A stretch of DNA of 64,000 nt, taken from contig NZ_JNLQ01000002.1 in the NCBI RefSeq assembly GCF_000703165.1, positions 186,001 to 250,000 on the forward strand, given 5' to 3'. The DNA comes from Butyrivibrio sp. AE3004. Its GTDB lineage: Bacteria > Bacillota > Clostridia > Lachnospirales > Lachnospiraceae. The notes under the pieces were generated by a model. It searched no databases. It had not been told where the DNA came from and saw only the letters and a program-made list of their open reading frames with translations. Made by a program: the position numbers and the translations under genes. Of this stretch, positions 42,156 to 50,121 are shown piece after piece. Position 1 is the first letter of the stretch. Each line of letters starts with the position of its first letter.

Positions 42156-42628
42156 AGAAAATAGTAGTGACAGCGCTTGTGCTGATAATGGTAATAGGAA
42201 CAGTAGGATGTGGTGCGAAAAAAGAAGATGCAGCGATAATCGGTGGAGCTGACGGTCCAACATCTATTTTTCTGGCATCAAAAGTGAGTGATCCTGTGGT
42301 ATCAGGAACCTGGCAGACAGCATCCATAGGCTATGAGACTGATGGGGATATGCAGCCTGAATACTATGTACAGTTTGGTGATGCAGAGATAATTTATGGT
42401 CATATGGAAAATAATGATTTTGTTCCGGATCATTTTGATAGTATTTCGCTATTCGAGGAACTGGAGACTGGAGGATACAAGATTAAGGCAGAGTCTGATA
42501 ACGGAGTTCAGTACACGTATCAGTCTTCTGAAGAAGATGCGAATATCCTGGAATATTATGAGACATGGAACGAGGATGATTTTTCAGAGAAGTACAGTGG
42601 CGGCGCTTCTCTTAGCAGATGTGATTAA
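42152..42628 (+). CDS. lipoprotein with GGADGPTSIF motif
   Basis: A 158-residue lipoprotein: signal peptide with lipobox GTVGC (Cys about 20), then at once IIGGADGPTSIFLASK (about 28-44), then an acidic soluble domain. The motif is the conserved signature of OadB-type decarboxylase beta subunits but stands here on an unrelated short protein; it also occurs in the membrane protein at 25232. ATGA overlap with the NUDIX gene gives translational coupling. Confidence 0.65.
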   Translation: MKKIVVTALVLIMVIGTVGCGAKKEDAAIIGGADGPTSIFLASKVSDPVVSGTWQTASIGYETDGDMQPEYYVQFGDAEIIYGHMENNDFVPDHFDSISLFEELETGGYKIKAESDNGVQYTYQSSEEDANILEYYETWNEDDFSEKYSGGASLSRCD

Positions 42629-42673
42629 ACTTTAGTCTATAGTTTGTTTTGAACAGTGAGTAATGAGGGAAAC

Positions 42674-44161
42674 ATGAAAAGACGAGTAGTATTATTTGTG
42701 TTTGCATTATGTCTTGTGGCTGGATGCGGTAATAGAAATGAAACTGTTACAGACAATGAGGATAGTAGCATGGCAAGCGCTGATAAAGTGGTTCAGGATG
42801 ATAATAACGATGATGTAGGCGTTGAAGAACCTGCTGAGGATGATAATAGTGCTTTAGGATTAGACACATCCAAAATCATAGAGGAACAGTCATTTGATAT
42901 CAAGCTAAATGGATGGGGAGACGTAAGATTTGTATCCTGTCTGCCTGATAAAGATAAAGATCCTCTGGCAGATGCTACGTTTTACCTTATGGATGATGAG
43001 AAGGTGATTTACAAAATGCCTTCTGTTTACGAAAACGACATCAGAGAATGGGGGCTTTTTGAGGACATTTCTTTTGTTGCATTCAAGGATATAAATGAAG
43101 ATCAAAAGGATGAGGTAATTGTAGGAGAACTATACGTTACCGGTGCCGGACCGCAGGGAATGTTACCACGTACAGAGGTAAGAATATTCGAGGATAAGGG
43201 AGATGCATTTGAATATGCTAAGGATCTAAGCGAGTATATAAATGATTCAATGCCTGATGATGGCACAATTTACGATGTTTATGAAAAAGCTGATGGGCTT
43301 AAACAGAATGGTTTAGACAACAGTTCTGATAAGGCTTCTGCTGAGGATAGTACTGCGGGAGCAGGCAAATCACAGGAAGAGGGATATGATCGCACGTACC
43401 TTGAAGAAAAAGACGGTGTCTATACATACAGGCTGTCAGATGCCTCCATCATTGAAAAATATGATGAGTTGTATACAACTGCGTTTTCCAATTTCATTGA
43501 CTCTTATAATGAAGTGATGAAATGGCAGAACCAGAGCTATAGATCAAAAGAGAAGTATACTGCAAATAGTCTTGTGCTAAAGAATAATGAAGAAAACAGT
43601 GTTGTCAAAACAGGCTCATATTATGAAATGGATTTTGGATTCAATCTCGATAATGTTGGTTATACTTATGTCGATCTGGATTGTGATGGAACCTTTGAGC
43701 TTATATTTGGCATTTTAAAATACGATGAATGGGTACCGGATAATGTTTTTGAAAGGGCTTATGCCCTGGTGGATGGAAGAACAGTAAAGATTTGTGAAGG
43801 TGGAAGCAGAGATACTCACTGGCTTGGATCAGATGGATATATATATGAAACAGGAAGTAGCGGAGCTGCTTATAGTGGGACATCCAGACTTCGGTTTGAC
43901 AGTAAGAAGTTGCAGGTTGATGAAGATACAGATTGGGGCAGTCAGGGCTTTATAGAAGAGGAGTTCCTGGGATACTGGGAAAGACCTGTGCATATTATTG
44001 GACCCTATTCTGATATAGATGAAGCAGCAAGGCGTCCAGAAAGTGAAATATCAGATGATGAGTGGAGAACACTTTTTGACGAATGGGATGCAAGACAGGT
44101 TGGAATAGAATGGTTGAAAATGTCTGATTATTTAACAAAGCATCATCTGTTAGAATTTTGA
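42674..44161 (+). CDS. large lipoprotein
   Basis: A 495-residue lipoprotein with lipobox CLVAGC (Cys about 18). A long Asp/Glu/Ser-rich spacer leads to two beta-rich domains; the second (about 290-480) contains YTYVDLDCDGTFELIFG, an EF-hand-like or beta-propeller-like calcium loop pattern. The ATG at 42674 follows GAGGG. It probably forms one unit with the lipoprotein before it. Family not recognised. Confidence 0.6.
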   Translation: MKRRVVLFVFALCLVAGCGNRNETVTDNEDSSMASADKVVQDDNNDDVGVEEPAEDDNSALGLDTSKIIEEQSFDIKLNGWGDVRFVSCLPDKDKDPLADATFYLMDDEKVIYKMPSVYENDIREWGLFEDISFVAFKDINEDQKDEVIVGELYVTGAGPQGMLPRTEVRIFEDKGDAFEYAKDLSEYINDSMPDDGTIYDVYEKADGLKQNGLDNSSDKASAEDSTAGAGKSQEEGYDRTYLEEKDGVYTYRLSDASIIEKYDELYTTAFSNFIDSYNEVMKWQNQSYRSKEKYTANSLVLKNNEENSVVKTGSYYEMDFGFNLDNVGYTYVDLDCDGTFELIFGILKYDEWVPDNVFERAYALVDGRTVKICEGGSRDTHWLGSDGYIYETGSSGAAYSGTSRLRFDSKKLQVDEDTDWGSQGFIEEEFLGYWERPVHIIGPYSDIDEAARRPESEISDDEWRTLFDEWDARQVGIEWLKMSDYLTKHHLLEF

Positions 44162-44736
44162 TTTACTTTTAAATAATCCAATAGAATTAGTAATAAGTCG
44201 TGTCTATTTCGTAGTCTTTATTGCAGAAGTCATATGACATTTGCAGAAAGGGTTGCGTTTTTGGCACGACTTTTGTTCTTATGGGGCTGGAAAAATATTG
44301 ATTGGGAAAATAGATATAGCTTATTTGCAGAGCTGAATATATATTCACATGCCGTATCATATTAAGATTATTTCATCAACAAATTATCTAGGTCACAGGA
44401 GAACAGGAGGAGATTCTATATGACACCCAGCATTTTGCTTCTTTGAGATTGTTACAGAGGGCTATTGTGGTTATGATACAACATATCAGGGGTGGATATG
44501 GCAAGGAGAAAATGATCCGCTTTTTGGGATTATGAGCATATGGAATAGAGGCGATATGATATATCGGATAGATGATACTTCAGTTGCTCCTTGACCATGA
44601 AAACTTAGGGCACTAAAGGGAGAAAACATTTTTGACAAAAAGACGGTAATAAGCGTAGAGCGAGACAGCTTCTGTATGAGTAACCGTAATTGCTTCGGGA
44701 TTTTTATAAATTAAGGATAGAGGCGGAAGGAATGGT
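44162..44736. other. 575-base noncoding region with decayed coding remnant
   Basis: AAGTCGTG (44195) and CACGACTT (44265) could form a long hairpin, followed by TTTTG. An open stretch of about 50 codons at 44442-44594 (FEIVTEGYCGYDTTYQGWIW...) looks like the end of a degraded gene but has no start; family not identified. A good ribosome site (AGGAGGAG) at 44404 leads only to a short ORF. Nothing else is seen. Confidence 0.4.
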
Positions 44737-45069
44737 ATGAGAATTTTTCTTTGTATTGATGCGATGATGGTTTTGCTATTTCTGTTCATGGGTTTCTATT
44801 TTTATAAATCGAATGGCAAAGCAGCGAACTATCTTTCAGGATATAACATGAAGTCCGATAAAGAACGTGAGAAATATGATGAAGCAGGTATGTGTAAAGA
44901 TTATGGTAAAAGAATAATGTTTATGGCAGTTCCTTTTATTGTAGGAAGTGCTATTGATTATAAGTTTGCTGGAATCGGAACAGGAATTGCATGGGCAATC
45001 TGGTTAGTAATGTTTATTTTACTGCTATTTGAAAGACATAAACGCGAAGGTAAGAGGCATAGTTCATAA
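44737..45069 (+). CDS. DUF3784 membrane protein
   Basis: A 110-residue protein with three hydrophobic segments and the DUF3784 core NGKAANYLSGYNMKSDKEREKYDEAGMCKDYGKR between TM1 and TM2. Family role unknown. GAGGCGGAAGG precedes the ATG. Confidence 0.75.
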   Translation: MRIFLCIDAMMVLLFLFMGFYFYKSNGKAANYLSGYNMKSDKEREKYDEAGMCKDYGKRIMFMAVPFIVGSAIDYKFAGIGTGIAWAIWLVMFILLLFERHKREGKRHSS

Positions 45070-45083
45070 GGAAGGTTGGAATA

Positions 45084-45431
45084 ATGGATATAAATTACGC
45101 TTTAGCACTATATAAAGAACTTGAGGCATATCTGAAAAAATATGGAGATCAATCCATCGTCTTTCATTACAGTAGTCTGGTGGATGGAATAGCTGTTCTT
45201 GAAGCTGATTATTCGGATGAGGATAAAGAGGACTGTATTCTGACTTTGTATGAAAGGCTATATCCTGGAAGGGGAGGACTTACTGATTTTTTCATAAATA
45301 GTGAGGATCCGGAACAAAGAAAAGCATTAAACGAACAATTATCCCACATCCAGCTAGAGTTGTGGAAAATAGTAAAAGACAAAATAGTCGAGCATAGTAG
45401 CCCGGGTAAATTTAGACATGAAGAAGCATAA
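45084..45431 (+). CDS. hypothetical acidic protein
   Basis: A 115-residue soluble, acidic, helical protein without recognised motif. It starts after AAGGAAGG, 15 bases behind the DUF3784 gene, so it is probably cotranscribed with it. Confidence 0.5.
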   Translation: MDINYALALYKELEAYLKKYGDQSIVFHYSSLVDGIAVLEADYSDEDKEDCILTLYERLYPGRGGLTDFFINSEDPEQRKALNEQLSHIQLELWKIVKDKIVEHSSPGKFRHEEA

Positions 45432-45460
45432 TAATATGGATTCAAACGAGGAAGAAGGCC

Positions 45461-46264
45461 ATGTTCTACAATGCAAAGAATGAAAATATAAAATTTGATG
45501 GAACAGACTGTGATTATATAAGCTTTGGAACCGGTGATAAGAACCTTATCATGCTCCCAGGGGTAGGAGACGGATTCAAAACAGCAAGAGGAATCGCAGT
45601 GCCATTTGCTTTTGTGTATTCAGGATTTGCCAAGGAGTTTAAGGTCTATGTGTTTAGCAGAAGGAATAACCTTCCGGATGAATTTTCAACTGCTGATATG
45701 GCTGATGATATAGATAAGATCATGGACATGATTGGCATTAAAACTGCCAGTGTTTTCGGAGTGTCGCAGGGCGGTATGATATCCCAGCAGCTTGCTATAA
45801 GACATCCTGACAAGGTAAAAAAGCTTGTCCTTGCAGTTACTGCATCAAGGCCAAATGAACTGATGAAGGAGGCACTCGAATCCTGGATAAATATGGCAGA
45901 TAATGATGATTATGCCGGAATAATGCTTGATACAGCAAAGCGTTCATATACCGGGAAGTATCTTGAACGTGGGATTAGAATGAATGCTCTTTTGGCAAGA
46001 ATGAAGCCAAAGGACTATTCGAGGTTTAAGATTCTATGCAGATCGTGTATGGAACATGATGTTTATGACAGACTTTCAGAGATAAGCTGCCCAACTTTGA
46101 TTATAGGGGCAGATAGTGATCTTGTTCTTGGAGGTGAAGCATCAGTTGAAATGTATGACAGGATAAATGACAGTACGCTGTATATGTATGAAGGTTACAG
46201 TCATGGAGTATATGAACAGGCCAAGGATTTTAATGGCAGGGTTATGGATTATTTAAAAAACTGA
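45461..46264 (+). CDS. alpha/beta hydrolase
   Basis: A 267-residue alpha/beta hydrolase. Nucleophile elbow GVSQGGM (Ser about 103), acidic residue in IIGADSDLVLGG (about 220-231) and catalytic His in YSHGVYEQ (about 249-250). The early LIMLPGVGDG gives the oxyanion-hole loop. The substrate cannot be told; the fold is that of esterases and thioesterases. It is followed 15 bases later by the DUF523 gene. Confidence 0.88.
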   Translation: MFYNAKNENIKFDGTDCDYISFGTGDKNLIMLPGVGDGFKTARGIAVPFAFVYSGFAKEFKVYVFSRRNNLPDEFSTADMADDIDKIMDMIGIKTASVFGVSQGGMISQQLAIRHPDKVKKLVLAVTASRPNELMKEALESWINMADNDDYAGIMLDTAKRSYTGKYLERGIRMNALLARMKPKDYSRFKILCRSCMEHDVYDRLSEISCPTLIIGADSDLVLGGEASVEMYDRINDSTLYMYEGYSHGVYEQAKDFNGRVMDYLKN

Positions 46265-46279
46265 GACAGGAGTCCGTTT

Positions 46280-46705
46280 ATGAAGATTATGGTCAGTGCC
46301 TGTTTGCTTGGACAGAACTGCAAGTATAATGGCGGCAACAATTATTGTGATAAAGTGGCTTCGTTTCTTGAGGGGCATGAAGTAATCCCTGTATGTCCTG
46401 AAGTGGAAGGTGGCCTTCCGGTACCAAGGATCCCTTGTGAAATAGTAGATGGTATAGTTACAAACAAGCAGGGTGAAAGCAAAGACAAAGAATTCAGATC
46501 AGGTGCCAAGAAGTGCCTTCAAAAAGCCATCGATGAAAAAGTTGATCTGGTAATACTTCAGTCAAGGAGTCCATCCTGCGGAGTTAAGCAGATATATGAT
46601 GGCAGCTTTACAGGCAAACTCATTGAAGGAAAAGGAGTTTTTGCGGAACTACTGTCTGAGAATGGGATTAAGACTATGGATTTAAGTGACCTTTTGGAGG
46701 GATAA
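46280..46705 (+). CDS. DUF523 protein
   Basis: A 141-residue protein of the DUF523 family. Conserved pieces: MVSACLLGQNCKYNGGNN, PVCPEVEGGLPVPRIPCEI and LQSRSPSCGVKQIYDGSF. The paired conserved cysteines suggest a metal or Fe-S site. It is co-directional with the hydrolase. Biochemical role not established. Confidence 0.9.
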   Translation: MKIMVSACLLGQNCKYNGGNNYCDKVASFLEGHEVIPVCPEVEGGLPVPRIPCEIVDGIVTNKQGESKDKEFRSGAKKCLQKAIDEKVDLVILQSRSPSCGVKQIYDGSFTGKLIEGKGVFAELLSENGIKTMDLSDLLEG

Positions 46706-46729
46706 TCTATATTAATAGGAGATTTTCAC

Positions 46730-46939
46730 ATGATCATTACATATAATGGTGAAAAATTAAGATATGTTGAAGATTATTATGGAGAGCCGGTACTCTGGAT
46801 TACCAAACCTTCTCAAATTTCCATGGAACACATGAAATTTGTCGGTGGATATCCTGATGAATACTGCATTTATTTAAAAGATCTTTCTGAGACTGATGTT
46901 ATAAAAATCAGAGAACAAGTAGTGAATGGAGCAGAATGA
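46730..46939 (+). CDS. small hypothetical protein
   Basis: A 69-residue soluble protein with an alternating hydrophobic pattern and no recognised motif. ATAGGAGATT precedes the ATG. It is followed by a boundary motif (46970). Confidence 0.45.
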   Translation: MIITYNGEKLRYVEDYYGEPVLWITKPSQISMEHMKFVGGYPDEYCIYLKDLSETDVIKIREQVVNGAE

Positions 46940-46967
46940 GCAAAAAGAAAACACCACCAAAAATGAA

Positions 46968-46996
46968 ACACTTGAATCCAAGTATGTCGGGATGAT
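46968..46996. repeat. boundary motif AATCCAAGTATGTCGGGATG
   Basis: Matches the left half of the motif after DUF4256 copy A (TTCAAGTTTGTCGGGATG). It lies between the small gene at 46730 and the EamA transporter. Confidence 0.4.
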
Positions 46997-47077
46997 GCGA
47001 TAGTAAGTTCAATCAGAATTTATTATTTTGAAACTTTAATTGTCGGAATGAAATATAGATGGGGAGGTTTTAGATAT

Positions 47078-47491
47078 ATGTGGATCATATTTGCACTGTT
47101 ATCTGCAGTATTTGCCGCATTAACCTCAATATTGGCTAAGATAGGAATCGAAGGAGTGGATTCTAATCTGGCTACGGCCATCCGAACCGTGGTAGTGGTT
47201 GGAATGGCCTGGATTATGGTATTCATAACTCATGCACAGAGCGGGTTATCGACGATCGGCAAAAGAAGCTGGATATTTCTTATTCTCTCAGGTCTGGCTA
47301 CGGGTGCTTCGTGGTTATGTTATTACAAAGCATTACAGTTGGGAGAAGCTTCTAAAGTAGTACCTATAGACAAACTCAGCGTGGTGATCACTCTGGTTCT
47401 GGCATTTGTGTTCCTGCATGAGCAGTTTACTGCAAAGTCAATTATGGGATGCATCCTGATTGGAGCGGGGACGCTGCTGATGGTAATATAA
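47078..47491 (+). CDS. EamA-family (DMT) four-TM transporter, intact copy
   Basis: A 137-residue membrane protein corresponding to one EamA repeat (IIFALLSAVFAALTSILAKIGIEGVDSNLATAIRT...KALQLGEASKVVPIDKLSVVITLVLAFVFLHEQF), as in single-domain drug/metabolite transporters that act as dimers. The ATG at 47078 follows GGGGAGG. A degraded 5'-truncated duplicate lies at 37231. Confidence 0.85.
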   Translation: MWIIFALLSAVFAALTSILAKIGIEGVDSNLATAIRTVVVVGMAWIMVFITHAQSGLSTIGKRSWIFLILSGLATGASWLCYYKALQLGEASKVVPIDKLSVVITLVLAFVFLHEQFTAKSIMGCILIGAGTLLMVI

Positions 47492-47523
47492 TATTCAGGC
47501 ATTATCAATCAAGGAGGCAAGTA

Positions 47524-48306
47524 ATGAAGCAATATATTGTTGATGCTTTTACAGATAAGCCGTTTTCCGGAAATCCGGCGGCGGTTTGTGTAATGGATAA
47601 ATGGCCGAAAGAAGACTTCATGATGAAGTTGGCTATGGAGAATAATCTGAGCGAGACAGCGTTTATTGTCAAGGAGGAACAGGGGTATCATCTCAGATGG
47701 TTTACTCCCGGATCCGAAGTTGAACTATGTGGTCATGCTACTCTGGCATCTTCTTTTGTGATATTCAATTACTTTGAGCAGAATGAGGATGTAATAGAAT
47801 TTAATACTCTCAGCGGAAAACTGACGATTGTCAGAAAGGGTAAGCTTTATGAGATGGATTTTCCTACTTATGAACAGCAGGAGATAACGGTGACAGATGA
47901 GATGGAAAGTGCTTTTGGTGTGAGACCCGTTAAGGCGATACTGGGGCCAGATCTTGTATGTATTTTTGAATCTGAGGAGCAGATCCGGAACATGAAGCCG
48001 GATCAGGCTAAACTTGCAGGGCTTCCCGGACGTGGACAAAATGTTACGGCAAAAGGAAAAGATACAGACTGCGTATCGAGGAGTTTCTTTCCTAAACTTC
48101 TGGTTCCCGAAGATCCCGTTTGCGGTTCTGCGCATTGCCAGATAGCTGATTATTGGTCAAAAGAATTAGGGAAATCAGAGATTCATGCGTACCAGGCGTC
48201 GAAGAGAGGTGGGCATCTATATTGCGAACTCCTTGAGCATGGAAGGATAAGAATTAGCGGAGAAGCTACATTGGTTGCCATCTCAGATATTCTCGTTGAT
48301 TTTTAA
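47524..48306 (+). CDS. PhzF-family isomerase-like protein
   Basis: A 260-residue PhzF/YddE-type protein: KQYIVDAFTDKPFSGNPAAVCVM at the N-terminus, the conserved acid in NNLSETAFI (Glu about 46), FTPGSEVELCGHATLASSFVIF and DPVCGSAHCQ in the second half. The family catalyses proton-shuttling isomerisations; substrates of most members are unknown. The ATG at 47524 follows AAGGAGG, 32 bases behind EamA. Confidence 0.9.
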   Translation: MKQYIVDAFTDKPFSGNPAAVCVMDKWPKEDFMMKLAMENNLSETAFIVKEEQGYHLRWFTPGSEVELCGHATLASSFVIFNYFEQNEDVIEFNTLSGKLTIVRKGKLYEMDFPTYEQQEITVTDEMESAFGVRPVKAILGPDLVCIFESEEQIRNMKPDQAKLAGLPGRGQNVTAKGKDTDCVSRSFFPKLLVPEDPVCGSAHCQIADYWSKELGKSEIHAYQASKRGGHLYCELLEHGRIRISGEATLVAISDILVDF

Positions 48307-48340
48307 TTTCAGGATAATAGACTAAGACAAATCGCGGATT
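48306..48340. repeat. boundary motif TTTCAGGATAAT...ACAAATCGCGGATT
   Basis: Full two-part motif between PhzF and DUF4256 copy B, like those at 26082 and 37587. Confidence 0.5.
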
Positions 48341-48352
48341 GGAGGGGAAAAC

Positions 48353-48874
48353 ATGTTAGAAATATTAAAAGCGAGGTTTCAGGATAATAAGAATCTTCAT
48401 ATGGATCTGAGTTGGCTTGACGTGGAGAAACGTTTGCTTGAGCATCCGAGCTCCATGGATGTTTTGAGAAGGATGGAGGAGAGCGGAGGAGAACCGGATA
48501 CCATCGGCTATGACGAAAAGACGGGAAAGCTAATTTTCTGCGACTGCGCAAAGGAGTCCCCTTCTGGGCGCAGAAGCCTGTGCTATGACGAAAAGGCATT
48601 ACAGGGGCGTGCTAAAAACCCGCCGTCAGGCAGCGCCGAATGGAAAGCAAAAGAAATCGGCGTTTTGATCATGACGGAAGAACTCTATCGCCGACTGCAA
48701 AGTCTTGGGGAATTTGATTTGAAAACGTCAAGTTGGATCACTACGCCGGATGATATTCGCGACAAGGGCGGTGCATTGTTCTGCGAACGACGCTACGGAA
48801 GGGTTTTCACATTCCATAACGGGGCGGATTCGTACTATTCCGTGCGCGGGTTCAGAGGCTATACGCTTATATAA
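48353..48874 (+). CDS. DUF4256 protein, copy B
   Basis: A 173-residue paralogue of the protein at 39679, seven residues different, in the same orientation. The upstream GACAAATCGCGGATTGGAGG and downstream AAATTCAAATTTATCGAGATG also match the flanks of copy A, so the unit was duplicated with its boundaries. Function unknown. Confidence 0.85.
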   Translation: MLEILKARFQDNKNLHMDLSWLDVEKRLLEHPSSMDVLRRMEESGGEPDTIGYDEKTGKLIFCDCAKESPSGRRSLCYDEKALQGRAKNPPSGSAEWKAKEIGVLIMTEELYRRLQSLGEFDLKTSSWITTPDDIRDKGGALFCERRYGRVFTFHNGADSYYSVRGFRGYTLI

Positions 48875-48875
48875 A

Positions 48876-48896
48876 TTCAAATTTATCGAGATGAAC
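48876..48896. repeat. boundary motif TTCAAATTTATCGAGATG
   Basis: Follows the stop of DUF4256 copy B; same as the motif after copy A (40203) with three changes. Confidence 0.45.
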
Positions 48897-48932
48897 GGTG
48901 GAACGTTATCTCGGAAGTTATGATATGTGTGC

Positions 48933-48983
48933 TTGACAAAAATACTCCTATATCGTAGTATAAAACTACGATATAGGAGTATT
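48933..48983 (+). promoter_or_regulatory. MarR operon promoter overlapped by a perfect 19-bp-arm palindrome
   Basis: TTGACA (48933-48938) and TAGTAT (48956-48961) with 17-base spacing. Arms AATACTCCTATATCGTAGT (48941-48959) and its exact inverse (48965-48983) are separated by 5 bases. The right arm contains the GGAG ribosome site, so both transcription and translation of marR may be controlled here. Confidence 0.85.
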
Positions 48984-48988
48984 AAATT

Positions 48989-49426
48989 ATGAAGACAAAT
49001 GGTGGATTTCTTGTTACAAAAATAAAACAGCTGGGTGATCGTATATTTGAAAGGATACTGGCAGAAAAAAACATTGATGCATTTAACGGAGCTCAGGGAA
49101 GGATTCTTTATGTCTTATGGCAGGAAGATGGTGTTCCTATTAAAATTATTTCCGAGAAAAGCGGACTTGCAATTACTTCACTTACGACCATGCTTGAGCG
49201 GATGGAAAAAAACGGACTGATAAGCCGCAAAACTGATGAAGCTGATAAGAGAAAAACGCTTCTGTTCCTCACAGATAAAGCCAAAGAACTTAAAGAAGCT
49301 TATGACTCCGTATCAAATGAGATGGGGAATATTTATTATCGTGATTTTACGGATAAAGAGATTCTTCAGTTTGAAGAGTATCTTAACCGCATCAGGGTAA
49401 ACCTTGAGGAATGGAGTGACAAATGA
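48989..49426 (+). CDS. MarR regulator of the radical SAM mobile pair system
   Basis: A 145-residue winged-helix protein of the MarR family (IFERILAEKNIDAFNGAQGRILYVLWQEDGVPIKIISEKSGLAITSLTTMLERMEKNGLISRK). It overlaps the first radical SAM gene by 4 bases (ATGA). MarR plus two radical SAM genes in this order is the defined radical SAM mobile pair system. The large palindrome at its promoter is its likely own operator. Confidence 0.88.
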   Translation: MKTNGGFLVTKIKQLGDRIFERILAEKNIDAFNGAQGRILYVLWQEDGVPIKIISEKSGLAITSLTTMLERMEKNGLISRKTDEADKRKTLLFLTDKAKELKEAYDSVSNEMGNIYYRDFTDKEILQFEEYLNRIRVNLEEWSDK

Positions 49427-50121
49427 GTATCTGTATTAAAGATCAGATTCAGAACATGAATCTTGTTATAGGGTGCACTGTTGGATGTCCGTACTGCTAT
49501 GCCAGAAACAATACGAGGCGTTATCACATCATAGATGATTTTGAAAAACCACAGTTTTTTCAAGGAAAGCTTCGTATGATGGAAAAGAAAAAGCCGCAGA
49601 ATTTTCTGCTGACCGGCATGAGCGATCTCTCGGGCTGGCATGAGGAATGGAGAGAGGAAGTCTTTAAAAAGATAGCAGAGAATCCTCAGCACCAGTTTCT
49701 TTTTCTTACCAAACGACCGGATCTTCTGTCTTTTGAAACAGATCTTGATAATGCATGGTTTGGCGTTACAGTTACGAGAAAGTCTGAGTTATGGCGTATT
49801 GATGCACTGCGGAGCAATGTGAAGGCAAAAAAATATCATGTTACCTTTGAGCCTTTGTTCGATGATCCGGGTAAGGTTGATCTTACAGGCATTGACTGGA
49901 TTGTGGTGGGAACCATGACAGGTGCAAAGAGCAGGACTGTTAAAACAGATCCCGGGTGGGCGTATTCATTGACAGAACAGGCTCATGAACTGAACATTCC
50001 TGTATTCTGGAAAGAAGATCTTGTTCCGATTATGGGAGAAGAAATGATACAGGAAATGCCGGATGCTTTTAACAAAGTGCTGGAGGAACAGAGGATATGG
50101 AACAACCAGAAATCAAAGTAA
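49423..50121 (+). CDS. radical SAM mobile pair protein A
   Basis: A 232-residue radical SAM enzyme. CTVGCPYC (about residues 18-25) is the CxxxCxxC 4Fe-4S/SAM motif; FLFLTKRPDLL and IDWIVVGTMTGA are typical of the DUF5131/Gp37-like fold. It overlaps both neighbours (4 and 25 bases), so all three proteins are translationally coupled. The substrate is not known. Confidence 0.88.
   Translation: MSICIKDQIQNMNLVIGCTVGCPYCYARNNTRRYHIIDDFEKPQFFQGKLRMMEKKKPQNFLLTGMSDLSGWHEEWREEVFKKIAENPQHQFLFLTKRPDLLSFETDLDNAWFGVTVTRKSELWRIDALRSNVKAKKYHVTFEPLFDDPGKVDLTGIDWIVVGTMTGAKSRTVKTDPGWAYSLTEQAHELNIPVFWKEDLVPIMGEEMIQEMPDAFNKVLEEQRIWNNQKSK

Noticed and set aside
42152..42628. Truncated OadB decarboxylase subunit
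   Set aside because: Apart from the GGADGPTSIF motif nothing matches; the motif follows a genuine lipobox and the rest is a soluble acidic domain.
44404..44446. Short ORF after AGGAGGAG at 44404
   Set aside because: It ends after eight codons (MTPSILLL); probably the start of a decayed gene, not a functional one.
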